64,000 nt of DNA from Hermatobates lingyangjiaoensis (Eukaryota; Arthropoda; Insecta; Hemiptera; Hermatobatidae), in the NCBI GenBank assembly GCA_026182355.1, contig JAPFBL010000314.1:62001-126000 (forward strand), written 5' to 3'. The notes beneath the pieces are model-generated. The model saw only the letters and a list, made by a program, of their open reading frames with translations. It was not told the origin of the DNA and made no database searches. Each line of letters starts with the position of its first letter. Position 1 is the stretch's first letter. This document shows, piece after piece, positions 19,691 to 32,459 of this stretch. The position numbers were made by a program, and so were the translations under genes.

Positions 19691-20689
19691 CTTTCAATGG
19701 TAGCGTTGTCGAGTAACATCACTAGATTTCGAACTCATATCACGTTGGATATCCAACGTGGATATTTCTGACGTACCGTGGAGTCCTAGCTATAAGACTG
19801 TCACTTTTCTTATGTACTATTTGGATGTACAGTCAATTGTATAGCAAAACTTATATTCACACTTATCACATCCTGAATGTTGCTATATTTGACTCTATTA
19901 TTCATGCGAGTTGATTCAACTCAAACATGAAAAGCTTCAAAATGAAGTATGGAAACCCAATCTTGTTTGAAGCTTAACCTGGCAAGTATCAATGAAGCTT
20001 CAATGCCAAGTGGCCCTCCCCAATAAGTTACATTTACCATCGTGAAGAGTACTACATTTACAGTCGAATTGATTATCTTTAGTATAACAATTTTAAAAAG
20101 AATATATTAAGAATTTAATATCAAAATATTGCCTTATTCTCACTTATTTTTAAAAAAAAAATTAATCAGACTGAAACATGTAAATATTCATTACTAGTGC
20201 AATCTGATACACTGTGCTATTAACTCATACTGTAGAATTACAAGAATTGCGTCTCCACAAAAAAAAAAATAATATGAAACTAACAACATATTTCAAACAC
20301 TTAATGTCCTTCTTCAAGTTAACAATTAAAAAAAAAAATATACATATCTGTGAGCTTTAAGAACATCGGAGTGAATTATTTTGTAATTGAATACAATATA
20401 TGAATGTTGAATTGAACTGTAGTAGTTTTAAGAAAAGGAATTAGTATGAAAAATGACTTAATTAATCCTGAAACTTAATAAAACATAACAACGTACTGAA
20501 ATATGATCCAATTTATAACCAACAAAGATTTTTAATTAGCTGCATTGTTGAGAGTCACGGGGTTTGGAGGATTGTAGGAAGTCTTGGCAGGCATATACCG
20601 AGCTTTCTGAAATTTCTAGAGCTTTTTATATATAGGTAGTTTATAGTATATAAACTATATAGGTTCTACTATATAGGTAGTTATTATAA

Positions 20690-20857
20690 CCTCGGGCGTA
20701 TCTGGGAGGTTTTGTTTGCCTCTATTCTAGGCTAGAGCTTGTAGCTCCCGAGATGCGGCAAAAGAGCTTTCACGTAAAAAAGGCATCAGTCTGTTTTGTT
20801 GTTGTTTTCAGTGATATGGCTGAATAAGCTGGGAGCACTAAATAATACCAAAACAGG
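20690..20857 (+). mobile_element. Repeat J copy 1
   Basis: Starts CCTCGGGCGTATCTGGGAGG and ends AATACCAAAACAGG. It matches 33716-33882 (plus) and the reverse complement of 40543-40710. No ORF or class-specific terminus recognised. Confidence 0.7.
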
Positions 20858-20948
20858 TAGTTATTATATATAGGTAGTTTGAAGATGTGGTTCCTCTTGC
20901 AAAACAGTTATGTTCCAAGAATTATTGGAACTCTGATGTTCTTAAAGC

Positions 20949-20952
20949 TCAC

Positions 20953-21005
<53 letters not shown>

Positions 21006-21078
21006 TTGTTTTCCCATTTCTTATTGTGGTTTGATCATTGATTGTTGTTTCACGTGTTTATGTGAAATCTTTTTATAT
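20949..21078 (+). mobile_element. (TA)n followed by PLE family A terminal-repeat fragment
   Basis: A TA run (to 21002) then TCTTGTTTTCCCATTTC through TTTATGTGAAATCTTTTTAT, the last 75 bp of the family A terminal repeat. The ribozyme core is absent. Confidence 0.8.
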
Positions 21079-21099
21079 ATATGTAATATATATATATTA

Positions 21100-21185
21100 T
21101 TATTATTAAACCTGAAGAAGAACACTAAGTGTTCGAAACGCGTTCTTAGTTTCATATTAAACATTTTTTCTGTGAAGACGTAATT
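21100..21185 (+). ncRNA. Hammerhead-like motif, PLE family B relative
   Basis: CTGAAGA (21112-21118), one extra A, helix II GAACAC-TAA-GTGTTC (21120-21134) with perfect pairing, GAAA (21135-21138), then ACGCGTT. The base pair next to the cleavage site is C-C, so helix I is poor and the element is probably decayed. Confidence 0.5.
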
Positions 21186-21476
21186 CTTGATATCTGTCAA
21201 CAAGTAAAAATACTTAAATTTGGTAGAAAGAGGTCCTACTCTGTAAAAAGCACATAAGAAAAGAAGAGTACTTGGAGAGTAGGTGCTCTCTTTAAATTTT
21301 GATTAAATTTCAACCATGTATATAAGACACTAAATTCTGTAAAATTTTGCTATTTATTTTATAAAAGTATCTTAGTGCCTTTATGAGAAAGCTATTTGCA
21401 AGTCAGTACTTTCTTAAAAAAGCTATATTTCTTTCCCAATAAAACTAGACAAGGAAGTTACAAAATGTTACTATAA

Positions 21477-21555
21477 TTTTGACTATACTCAGTTTGACTA
21501 TGATTTTGACTATACTCAGTTCGACAATGATTTTGACTATGATCAGTCAAAACTG
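21477..21555. repeat. Short degenerate tandem repeat
   Basis: About three units of TTTGACTATACTCAGTTTGA with drift. Confidence 0.7.
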
Positions 21556-22594
21556 TTCTGACTACACTTTGCGTCAAGAAGAGCTTAATTAAATAAAAAA
21601 TCACTAGACCAAAAATATATGAAAATTATTGAAATTCTTGTTTAAGGATTGACTAGAAATGCCATAATTTAAGTTTTCTTTGACACTAAAATAGAGCAGT
21701 TGCAATGTGTAGGTTTAGTGAGAAGGCATTTCGCCTGAGAGAAATGGGACAGCAGAGACGCCAGCCGCAAGGCAAGACTGCCTGCCTATCTCAGGCTTCA
21801 TTTAGTGCGGCCTCAGCCGCTTGGCTTTACATGAGCCAGAAAATTAATTCATTCTATATTCTGTTAAAGCCGATTAAATAAACCAACGCACCATTAACAT
21901 GTAACAGTCACTTTCCAAGACAAAATCTTCAAGAAGGTTTTTTTAGTATGCAATTGAAAGCTGGGGGGTGAATTCCTACTTGTGTCTTTTGAATGAAGCA
22001 ATAAATATGAGTCCTTACAGAAGTATTAACAGCCGCTTTATTATTAGCCATTCTCAACTAAACATGCTAATTTTGTTTTTTTCTTTTTATATGATTTATT
22101 AGACTAACATATCTGTATTTCGACGTTCATTCTCCCTAAGTTCATTTCTATTCTTAAACATTCACTTTTAAACTTCTTCATTCACATGGTTCCATTAATC
22201 TTTTTCTTAGGAATCTTAAGAATGAATGGAAGACTTTGAACCAAAACCTCATTCAGAAACTGAAAATAGAAGAAAATATTATATGTTTAGTAATGCCTGT
22301 CAGTAATTTAGCCTTAAACACTTCCAACACAGATGTACAGTAATGAAGTTGTAACAATGTTTATCTAGCCGACTACTAAAATATTAAGAATTCTTCCTTG
22401 ACACAATAGATAGAATCGTTTATAATCTAAATGTCCCCCCCTACCAAAGTCGTGAGGAACACATCACTCTTTAAAATTTCACATATATTCAGTTCTTGTT
22501 ACATTTTGAATATAAAATACATATGTATATATAATATATGTATATATATACATACATACATATATTGGGTTAGCTTCAGCTACTCAAAGGGACT

Positions 22595-22680
22595 ACTTCT
22601 GCCCGATGACGACGAATGTCGAAATATCGTTTTGAGTCTTTTTTGTGTGCGTTTTCATCTGATTTTCTCTTTCCTGTATG

Positions 22681-22685
<5 letters not shown>
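22595..22685 (+). mobile_element. PLE family C/D terminal-repeat fragment
   Basis: CCCGATGACGACGAATGTCG then AAATATCGTTTTGAGTC matches the family D core at 12931-12967 and family C at 31.6 kb. CTGATGA has become CCGATGA, so it is inactive. A TA run follows (22684-22722). Confidence 0.55.
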
Positions 22686-22722
<37 letters not shown>

Positions 22723-22729
<7 letters not shown>

Positions 22730-22920
22730 TTCACATAAACACGTGAAAAAACAATCAATGATCAAACCACAATAAGAAATGGGAAAACAAGACTAAGATC
22801 TTTCAACCGTAACAAGCGGTCTTCGTCAGAGTCAAAAACCCAGCTCAGTTTGATGTTTATGGCATATTGTGGTTTGTTCATTGATTGTTATTTCACGTAT
22901 TTATGTGAAATCTTTTTATA
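22723..22920. mobile_element. PLE family A foldback element (copy 2)
   Basis: The left minus-strand arm runs from the 3' tip (AAAAGATTTCACATAAACAC) through an intact antisense hammerhead core to AAAACCCAGCTC. The right plus-strand arm begins near ATTGTGGTTTG and lacks the core. Confidence 0.85.
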
Positions 22921-23211
22921 CATATCATATTATATTCATACAACTCTACGTGATAATAGAAGTATCAGAATACTCTTGATTGGATGTGTTTTTAGACAGT
23001 GACCAGGGGCATTGTATTATACTTTACAGTAAGGAATCACATGGATAAAAAATATAGATTAATTATAAATAGTTAATTAAGCTTTATAGTTTTTTTGGTT
23101 GGGTACAATAAGGCATAGTAAGGTGGAATATGTACTAAACCTTGACACATTTCAGGTTCTATTGAACCCTCTCGTGATGATGCTCATTGCCTGATGCTGT
23201 GTCCAACGAGC

Positions 23212-23540
23212 AATGATCAACGAATATTATCATGCACAACAGTGCATGTCGTAAATAGCAGTTCCGGACCAGAGGCCCACTACTGCTAGATTCTTATCCT
23301 GCTGTTTTTGTTGGGTCAGTAAACATTGTCAAGAATGAGGGAGTCAGTCTGTCAGGGAATGGTGTCGTCTTCGTGGTCATATGGTCTTCCGGCTTTGCGT
23401 TCTCTGAAGTACTGTGTACTTTTGGAGTCATGTGGTCGTCATTTTTAGCTTAAGTAGGAAACTTTGAGGCTCGTGGGATTAGGAAAGGTTGGGAGTTGGC
23501 TTTAGTTCCCGAACAAGGAGATTTGGATTGAGGCTGTGTG
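23212..23540 (+). mobile_element. Repeat G copy 3 (SINE-like)
   Basis: TGATCAACGAATATTATCATG through GCAGTTCCGGACCAGAGGCC to AAGGAGATTTGG. It is closer to copies 4 and 5 than to copies 1 and 2. Confidence 0.7.
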
Positions 23541-23738
23541 TATGTTTATAAAAAATGTTTCAATTTCCCCACAATCGCAATAATGCGTCACAGGTTTGAC
23601 ACATTTTAATGGCAATTAAAGTTCTTGGGATAGAGATAAACCTTTTTTCTTGGGCTATAACATACGTGTAATGCACTACATCGTTACTACCTTGTGAATC
23701 GGTGTTATAACTGTCCAACAGATTTCGACCGTTTAAAT

Positions 23739-24455
23739 CAGTGTTTCTCAAAGTGGTCCATACCGCCCTCTTAGGGGCGTTAAGAAATGCCGCCTGTTAT
23801 TGGGGTTTCAAATATTCAGAAAGGAGCGTTGAACATACAAGAGAGGTTGAATATACAGTTATTTAAGTAATAAATAGGTTGAAAAAATTTTATTTACTAC
23901 TTGACTAGGAGGACTCACACTGCAGGCATTGTGTATGGCACATGTGAAAACCTGCGACTGTTCTTGTTTTCAATCTTGTTGGATGTAATCACCGAGTAAG
24001 TTCCGTCAGTCAACAGGTAAGTTTTGTGAAATGGAGTTAATTCGACCCAAATATCACTTCGTCGTTATTTAGGGCTAGTAGAAAATTGTATTATTTCTGA
24101 AGAATGAATGTAAGATAGGGTTCTACATAGTCAAGCATATCTCTAGATATTACATGTTACTATTATATACAAATAATAAACTGCCATAAAGCACCACACG
24201 ACAAACAATTGGAACTGAACATTTCTGTTCGTTTTATAAACTTGTTTGTGTTAATTCAATTCTTGTCAAGAAAATGTTTTTAAACAATGTTTGAGTTTAT
24301 CTAACATTTTTCTGCACCTATACAATATTCCCATGTAATACAATTTGAAATTTAAAAAAATATTTTATATTATACAATTAAATTCTGTAAGGGGCGGTGG
24401 CAAATCAAATGGTGTCTTAAGGGGGGCAATACTAAAAAAAGTTTGAGAAACACTA
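23739..24455. mobile_element. Non-autonomous hAT element (hAT3)
   Basis: Ends CAGTGTTTCTCAAA and TTTGAGAAACACTA, flanked by perfect 8-bp duplications GTTTAAAT (23731-23738, 24456-24463). It is 717 bp with no ORF. It sits inside family E sequence and splits a hammerhead-like core there. A 200-bp piece of the same insertion is at 7509-7707. Confidence 0.85.
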
Positions 24456-25259
24456 GTTTAAATCATCAATGGGACTCATAATTGTCGAAAGATTCTAGGA
24501 ATAAATGCCTATTAAACAGTTAATGTCAACATATGCCTAAATTTCCTTTTATTAATTTTAAATTAACTGTATTGATTATCCTTTTCCATTATTTTATAAT
24601 TTACATTATCAAGCCAAGTCTTGTCGGCTTTTAGTTTTATTATTGGATTAAATACTATATCCGATTGATGTTTAATCTGTTCATTTATTATTGTCTGAGT
24701 TTTTATGATTATAAATTTCAAGTTCCACCATTATATTTATATTTAACCTTTCTACTTTACGCCTTGCTTCATTAAATCCATTGTCTTTTTGACACTATCC
24801 GTTCATGGTCATTTTTATTTAAGTCATTAGCGTAGTTTAATTTATTCAAATTATTTATAATAATAATAATAATAATAATCATTATTATAATATTAAATTA
24901 TAATGTATAATTATTTATAATAATTCGAATTATTTACGTAATCTTTAATGTGTTAAAAACCGTTGTTTTAATGTTCTGCTACTTTACTCTATCTACACTT
25001 ATTTAAAATCCTTACATTTTTTTTTAATACATACACTGCCCACCTGGCCCTCGATTTATTCACGCGTGAGGTGAATAAATCTCAGCAAGGATGTTAAACT
25101 GTCGGTCCCGAGCCCATACGATGTTAGGTACTCGTTAAAGATCCCAACTCTAAATACACTTGAGTTAAGCAAAATTTAGGACTCCCACTGTAGAATCAAT
25201 CTTCATTGTGTGGTATCACAAAGGGCCAATGTTCGGCCTAAGTGTGTTCCCTTGTAGGA
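24456..25259 (-). mobile_element. PLE family E segment with headless SINE body
   Basis: The minus strand carries AAATTTAGGCATATGTTGAC and CCCATTGATGATTTAAAC, related to the family E foldback at 30947-31484. At 25030-25259 the plus strand matches the body of the tRNA-SINE at 42.9 kb without its tRNA part. This is the partner of 6683-7508. Confidence 0.6.
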
Positions 25260-25269
25260 CTGCCACTGC

Positions 25270-25286
25270 AACCTAACCTAACCTAA
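25270..25286. repeat. Interstitial telomere-type repeat, three TTAGG units
   Basis: AACCTAACCTAACCTAA, that is three TTAGG units on the minus strand, the canonical insect and arthropod telomere word. Too short to show a former telomere. Confidence 0.6.
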
Positions 25287-25734
25287 TACATACACTCCAC
25301 TTTTATCAGATTTTCTAGTTTCATAATCCATCGTTTTATCGGATTATTAGTTTAGCAACCTATCTTTACATTCTATTGTTTTATTAATATAGCAATTTTT
25401 TCACTGTCTTCTCCTATGTAAGTTACGGACGCGTATTTATTAGTATTAATATTTTTTTTTTATTATTTTTTTTATACTTTCTATTTTTCAGCATTTTTCT
25501 TGAATTATAACCGTTGTTAACAGCTATTGTTTTTATTGTATTTTGCCTTTTTCTTTTAAAGTTATTTTCAACAGGCAATTCTAATCTGTTGATCCATCAT
25601 ATATTTAAAGGCTGATGTTTCTTATGGAAGGTGAATGGGGAAATTGTAACTATAATAAACCAATAAAAAGACGTCTGGGCGGGCTTAACAATGATAATTT
25701 AAATTTAAAATCAATAAAATCAAATAGTAATTAA

Positions 25735-25865
25735 AATAAATCTAAAATTAATTGGATATTTGGGCATATATTGGCACTACTTGTTTCATATGTATTTATT
25801 CTCCGAATCTATTCGACAATTACGAGTATCAGTTCCATTTGATGATGGAAAACATGTGAAACTAA
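25735..25865 (-). mobile_element. PLE family E fragment
   Basis: ATTTGGGCATATATTGGCAC, then ATTCGACAATTACGAG and CCATTTGATGATGG parallel the family E segments near 7.45 and 24.5 kb. Weaker traces of the same family occur at 26790-26900 and 27370-27475. Confidence 0.5.
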
Positions 25866-26304
25866 TTGGATTGCTGTAACACGGATTTACGAGATAAGAC
25901 GGACTTTTATAATGGTATGATGTTTACTTACTTCAGTGGGACTTGCAATTTGCATGTATCCTTAAAGTTCATCGTACACTATGTCAAGACTTTTAGTAAC
26001 TTTACCTCTTGTGGTATTTCTAGAAAATAATAATATTGCGCATTTACTACTCTCTTAATGTAAGCATTGCGATATTTAAATTTCATGAGTTTTAGATTAT
26101 TGTAAATAGTAAATTCCTGTGTCATGTGAAAAAGTCACATTCCTGATCTTATGGGTGAAGTGTTATAAAAAAAAAGTGTGTACTGCCTCAAGTATGTGGG
26201 CAAAGGTGGTTAGAGGAATGTTTTAGAGTGCAGCTAGGGAATGTGTTTAGAATTCAGACAACAAGATTAAATGTGAATTTTTAAAAAATTCATTGATTGT
26301 AAGT

Positions 26305-26605
26305 TCCAACGACCAACGAATATTACCATGCAGGACAGTGTATGTCATAAATAGCAGTTCCGGACCAGAGGCCCACTACTACTAGATTCTCATCCTGCTG
26401 TTTTTGCTAGGTCAGTAAACATTGTCAGGTATGAGGGAGTCTGTCTGTCAGGGAATAGTGTCATTTTTGTGGTCGTATGGTCTTCCGGCTTTACATCTCT
26501 GAGGTACTGTATATTTTTGGAGTCATCTGGTCGTCATTTTTAGCTTAAGTAGGAAGCTTTGAGGCTCTTGGGATTAAGAAAGGTTGAGAGTAGGATTTAA
26601 GTAAG
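26305..26605 (+). mobile_element. Repeat G copy 4 (SINE-like)
   Basis: ACGACCAACGAATATTACC through CAGTTCCGGACCAGAGGCCC to GAAAGGTTGAGAGTAGG. Confidence 0.7.
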
Positions 26606-27702
26606 TTGTACTATGTAGTGACCAATGTCAAATCATATTGGATATCCATTTTTCATCTCATCGAAGAGTCCTTAATTTGAAGCAGACACATTAATTCTGT
26701 ACAATTTGTATAAAATTCTTGGCTGTATAAACCATTTAAACGGATGACTGGACGGACTTGACAATGATAATATGAATTTAAAAAGCATAAAATCATATAA
26801 TAATTAAAATAAATCTAAAATTCATATTAAGAAATGTAGGCTTGTTCTAGCACTACTCTTTTAACAGGTTTGAGGACGGAAGACCCATCTCATAATATCT
26901 TCATATTATGAATCACTCATCGGATTTATTATTATCAATTTTATTGTAACCTCCGGGAGCAAAAGTAAGTTATTTATTAGAAGTGAATTTCATTTCTAAG
27001 TTTGGAACCATACATTTAAGGAATATATAATGAAATATTCATTTACTTCCAGTATAATAAAATATACTGTAAAAACCATTATATGTATAATTCATAGTTA
27101 ATTTATTATCATTTTCAGATGATTTGTTCTGAAAACGTTACTTATGATCTTCCACGTTTATATTACTACTAAACCAATAAAACTGCCCTTTAACATTTCA
27201 TTTCTTCTAACAAGGCTAATTCAAAATAATCCAAGTAATGAAATATTCATAGATTCTTTATTGTTTTTTTTTATGTTTTTATAGAATCAAATGCTATTGC
27301 TATCCAGACTTCTACCTAAGTGTTTAATAAGTTCTGCTATTTTTTAGGTTCATGGTCATTGATTGTCGAATTATTTACCTTTATTATTATTATTACGTAA
27401 TCTTTAATGTGTTTTTTAAACAGTTGTTTTAATGTTCTGCTACTTTACTTTATCTACACATATTTAAAATCCTTACTGTCACATAAAACATTTCTGTTTA
27501 CAAAAAAAGAACAGATTTATCTGTTGTTTATTAAAGAACCAGTTTTCTAAAAAAGCGGAAAGAATCGAAGATTAAGGGAATCAAAGCAATGTCTTTGTGG
27601 TGGAGCAAGGAAGTTAGTAAGTCACAGACTCACCTAACGTGCTACTCTAGAAAAAGAAGTGATCTATATGTTAATATAGATTAATATAGATCCATATGTT
27701 AA

Positions 27703-28933
27703 TCTATATACTTATAAAACTCTGATGTTCTTGTTTGAATGTTTGCACACTCTCTAAACTGAATCAAATGTTGGAGATTTAATAGAAATCGAGCCCAGGA
27801 CTTTTGTATTAGGTTCAGCGCGCTACGTTCTGCGCCAAAGGGACTTTCCTACAATTAGTATGAAAATTAGGCTTCCAAACCTGGTATAAATGACATGATA
27901 TTTTATAACAACTAAAGACGAAGCCTTAACTATTTTATTTATCACGAATGATTTTGAACATCAACAGATTTAATATTATTATTTTTTCAATCTAAATTAT
28001 ACTGATTTAATTATAATAAATTTAGAAAGAAGAAATTTAATGAATAATCGACAAGAATATGTAATAATTATTTAATATACCAAAAAATGATATTTATTAT
28101 ATTTAACCGAAGTTTAAGAAATTATGAAATTAATATAAGTAAAATATTAACGGTGAGGAATACTCTAAATTTATGTTAAATATTGGTGAAGACAGAATTG
28201 AAAATAATGAGATTACACTGCCCAAAGACATGATTATCCGTATACATAATGTTTACCAGTAAATTCTATATAAGTTCCATTTAACGAGACTCAGTGAAAT
28301 TAATCATAGGTTCATTCAATAATTTTCAGGAGAGGTTAAAATAAAATCTGTTATAAAACTCGGTTTGTCTATTAACAGATCCTCAAGAATTTCTCGACTC
28401 ACTACAGTTGTCTGGATTGCTCCAACATAAGCTAGAACTCAAAAAAGAAGCTCCTGTCATGTAATAAGTATGAGAGAAATATTGATCCACTGCGCTTATG
28501 TAACGGAACAAGACTATTAACTGAGGAGCTTAATGGTAATGTCATTGAATGTAAAACTATCGCATCACGGTTCAGGACAACATTCCTTTTTCAAGGATTC
28601 AATTTCCAATTCAGTTAGCATTTCCCATCACTATTAATAAGTCTCAAGGAGAGACTCTACAGAAAGTTTTAGTTCATTTAGGTAAACCGGTATTTCGATA
28701 TGGCCAATTATATATTCCTCTCAGTAGGATTAAACAAAAAGAAAACATTATTTATTTTTGGAAAATTTAATTTGTCCAAAAAAATGTTGTAAATAGAAGA
28801 GAACTGTCTTAAAATATGTTCATTATCTTCTTTATTAGAAATTTTTTAATTTAGAGTTTACGTGAAGTTACTAGAACATGATAGCATTAAAAAGGAATAC
28901 GTTGGATGACCCAACGGGTGACGAGTATTCTAG
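27703..28933 (+). mobile_element. Helitron with both termini, internally deleted
   Basis: Starts TCTATATACTTATAAAACTC after an A, a typical Helitron 5' start, and ends CTAG (28930-28933) before a T. A short hairpin (ACCC-AAC-GGGT) lies about 12 bp before the end. Its 1231 bp include remains of the C-terminal helicase. The last 150 bp match the Helitron end at 3930-4073. Confidence 0.7.
28379..28735 (+). pseudogene. Helitron PIF1-like helicase, C-terminal remains
   Basis: Interrupted frames give DPQEFLDSLQLSGL, KLELKKEAPVM, then after stops IQFPIQLAFPITINKSQGET and YGQLYIPLSRI. These match the end of the PIF1-type helicase of Helitrons, including the motif with NKSQG and the final SR motif. 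Several stops and frameshifts and no Rep domain: dead. Confidence 0.75.
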
Positions 28934-30946
28934 TTAGCACATATTTTTTTGTTGAAAATATGTCGTATGACCACTTCGATTCTTCAGCAGAAGTTTAAAA
29001 CTGTGCCATTTTCAGGTTTATTCGAGTGCATTTGTTTGACTAGTATGGAACAGACAGCAGGCTCCAGACTGACTGTTTTGTGCCATCCGGATGAAATGTT
29101 AACAAGATTTTCCCACATGAAATACTAATATTTGATCCTTTAATTTTTAGTACTTATGATAAAAACACTTTTTTCGAGGTGAAACCAAACAGATATTTGA
29201 GTTGGTTGATAAGTCTACCTGTGCTGGCCTGGCCGAATCCACCAAGCCATACTTGCCTGAATTCCAGGGAGGAGAAGGGAGTTCAAATTATGTATTTTAA
29301 ATACTTTTTTAAAGTTTATTTTCTGTTTATGCATTTTTTTTATTATTAGCCTTTTCTTTGAATAAAATGTCTTGACGATCCTCTGAAATCTGGCAGTAGA
29401 ATTCTAATTTGCTCTTTTTTTTGTGCATGGACTGCCAAGAATGCTGTATATTGAAGGCTTAATTGAGAAGAGAATTACATATAGACCTCTAGAATGCTTC
29501 ATTGATCGCTACTATGCACGCGGATTGCCAAGAATGTCCCTTTGACCACAGAGGTCTATATAACCGGTCAACGACCTAAAGCTTGTTGACGCTGCCATAC
29601 AGCCCCTCCTGAAACAAATCATTCAAATATTTTTATACGAATAACAACTTTGATGTTTTATTACTTACATTATTTTTAAAGATTCAAAACTTGAAAGAAA
29701 TATCTTTCACTGTTATAAGGTAAATTTAAACAAAAATTCTGATGCCTTGACATAATGACCTCAGTATTGTAAAAATAAAACTTTAGAAGTTCATTTAACT
29801 AATTTAAATTAGTTAATTAGTGAAACTGCGGAAGATATCTTCCACCGTTATGGTATCAGTCATTTAAAGAATGTATGTTCTAAAGAAAGTATAGAAAACA
29901 GGAGTGCTTTCAAGTATGTCAACTCGAAACACAGAACAGAAATGTCTGACTCAATTGAAAGCAATCCCCATCAACAGTCTTAAAGAGCTGTCAACGATAT
30001 CATAAACGATTAAACACCTGTTTTATACTGTTTGTAATTGGCAGTAGTTTTATAGATGTTCAATATGTTGCTATTGATTCATAATTTGAAACATAAATTA
30101 TGCTTATGATAATACTACAGGTCATGCTTTAGTTTACAAATAAAGTATTCAATTATAACACATGGTTTATAACATACAGTATACCAAGATACAGTCCAAG
30201 TATACAGTAGTAGACGGGAAGGCCAACGACCTGGAAAGACCAATTTTTCTGTCTAGCATAAACAATCAAAGATAAAGGGAATTGAAACTAGACTAATCAA
30301 AATTACTATCATATCTACGGAGATGCCCTAATTTACGCTAGTAATTGTGACCATTTTTTTTAATGGTTAATTAGATAAGTGAGTCACTTCGTGCAATATA
30401 ATTTTAAAAGGAAATTACATTTTTTTGAGAGTAGTTTTTTGTTTGTTTATAAAAAAAGGTAAAATAGTAAATAAAAGACGATTGTGGTTTGTTGTAGAGT
30501 TGCTTGTACACGAGCCTCAATTAGAAAGGCTGCGAAGAGTAGTTTGAGATTGGGTTTCAAGGCTCGAGTGAGCGAGGCATTTCTCGAATACCTGCCGCCG
30601 GCACAAAGCCTGTAGACGTCCTTAAATGTCACTCGACATGTTGGTGAACCAGTCAGTGTTGCGAGTCGACATTCCTTTTGCCTTTTGATCTTCTTACATC
30701 CGAGTAGTGCTTTTTAAACGCTCTCCACCGCTCCAGTACCAGTCAATACTAGACTTAAACGTCTCTACTATCACACCACACATGAGATCGCTTTAAAATG
30801 AAGTACAATATATACCTCTTATGAACAAACTGCGAGTCAATGCTTCAAGGCTGATACGAAACTTTCAGTCTCTTCTTTGTTCAAACACTCTTCGTATATG
30901 TTTATATAAGTACATGCATATAGTTGGTGCCACAGAGGTTAGTAAA

Positions 30947-31484
30947 TAAGATATCTTTATTAACGGTCATACCTCGTCTATCGCAAGCGAAGTCGCCCCA
31001 CCGGTTTCGCAATGGCTGCATCATCAATAGGACTAACGTTACCTTCCAAAATCCCGGATATAAATACCTATTTTAACTCAATGGTGCCAATTTATGCCTA
31101 AATTTCTTACCTGATAGTTTTATTTTATTTTATTTAATTAGTTTTTTTGTCTTTTACAATTTAAGTTGTCTCTTTCAGTTCCGTCCTGTCGTTTTTTCAT
31201 GTTTTTATTGGTTTAAATTGGTTTTCATGTTTTTTAAATAGGACAAGACAGAGACGACTTAAATTATAAAAGACAAAAAAACAGATTAAACAAAATAATA
31301 TAAAATAAAACTATTAGGTAAGAAATTTAGGCTTGTATTGGCACCATTGAGTTAAAATAGGTATTTATATCCGTGATTTTGGAAGGTAACGTTAGTCCCA
31401 TTGATGATGCAGCCATTGCGAAACCGGTCGGGCGACTTCACCATCGATAGACGAGGTATCACCGTTAATAATGATATCTTGCTT
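30947..31484. mobile_element. PLE family E foldback element, long arms
   Basis: Arms of about 230 bp (30947-31175 and 31240-31484), including CCTCGTCTATCG / CGATAGACGAGG and TAAGAAATTTAGGC. Each carries a hammerhead-like core: ATTGATGA, helix II GCA/TGC, GAAA, palindrome ACCGGT, then C and GGG (right arm near 31413-31432). C3 of the core is U, so function is doubtful. No TSD found. Confidence 0.65.
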
Positions 31485-31571
31485 CTATAAGTGTTTGGCT
31501 ATACTCAACTTGAGTATGAGGATCTTGTTTTCTTATCTTTGTCATAAACATGACAATAAAAAACATAATAA

Positions 31572-31795
31572 CTTTAAATTACACAAAAGACGTCACAGGA
31601 AAAAAGATAAATTGCACACTTAACTAAATTCTCAAAATATTTCGAACTGTTGTTCGTCATCAGGAGAAGACTAGAAGAAAGGACAATGTGAGAGAGGTCT
31701 CCTCAAGGCGAAGGAAGGAACGCGAGTAGTAAGCGTGCATTTTATCTTTTTTCTGTGTTATCTTTTGTGTAATTTGAAGTTTTATAGTCCGTTTG
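31572..31795. mobile_element. PLE family C foldback element (copy 1)
   Basis: Outer arms AATTACACAAAAGACG and TTTTGTGTAATT, with AAAAAAGATAAA facing TTTATCTTTTTT. The minus strand of the left arm has CTGATGA, helix II GAAC/GTTC, GAAA, ATATTTT, GAG; GAG pairs with CTC before the core. Confidence 0.65.
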
Positions 31796-31890
31796 GATCG
31801 TGTATTCAATTTAGTAATAAATATAATAATGCGTAAGTTCTACATATTCTACTTTACTCCGAGGAAAGACAATGATCTATTAAGAACTTT

Positions 31891-32084
31891 ACTAACAAGA
31901 TTTCAAATAAACACGTGAAATAACAATCAACGTTCAAACAAGAATCAGAGAAAATTACTAAAATCTTTCAACCGTAATAAGGGGTCTTCGCCAGACTTCA
32001 GTTTAGATTTAACTCTGACGAAGATCGCTTGTTACGGTTCAAAGATCTTAGTGTTTTTTCTCATTTCTTATTGGGGTTTGAATG
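31891..32084. mobile_element. PLE family A foldback element (copy 3) with 11-bp TSD
   Basis: TTAAGAACTTT flanks both sides (31880-31890, 32085-32095). Both arms are old. The sense core has GAAA changed to CAAA; the antisense core has CTGGCGA. Confidence 0.85.
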
Positions 32085-32129
32085 TTAAGAACTTTGCATA
32101 TAAACGTATTTTGTATATTTTATTTATTG

Positions 32130-32133
32130 TGTA

Positions 32134-32177
<44 letters not shown>

Positions 32178-32417
32178 TGGGTCTGTGTTTGTATGTGTGT
32201 ATGTCAGCACACCTGGCATATGTATGTGTGTCTTAGAGTGGGTGACTGTGCGTGTGAGTGTATATGGGTATGTTTATGTGTTGGTGTGCGTGCACCTCCA
32301 TCTATGTACGTATGTTTATGTGTGTGAGTATGTATATGAGTCTGTGTGAATGTGTGCGTGTGTTCACCTGCTTGTATGTATGTGTATGAGTGTGAGTGTG
32401 CGTGGATGTGTGTGTGC

Positions 32418-32459
<42 letters not shown>

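Noticed and set aside
25270..25286. Evidence of a former telomere or chromosome fusion
   Set aside because: Only three TTAGG units, at the edge of a repeat; chance or SINE-tail origin is likely.
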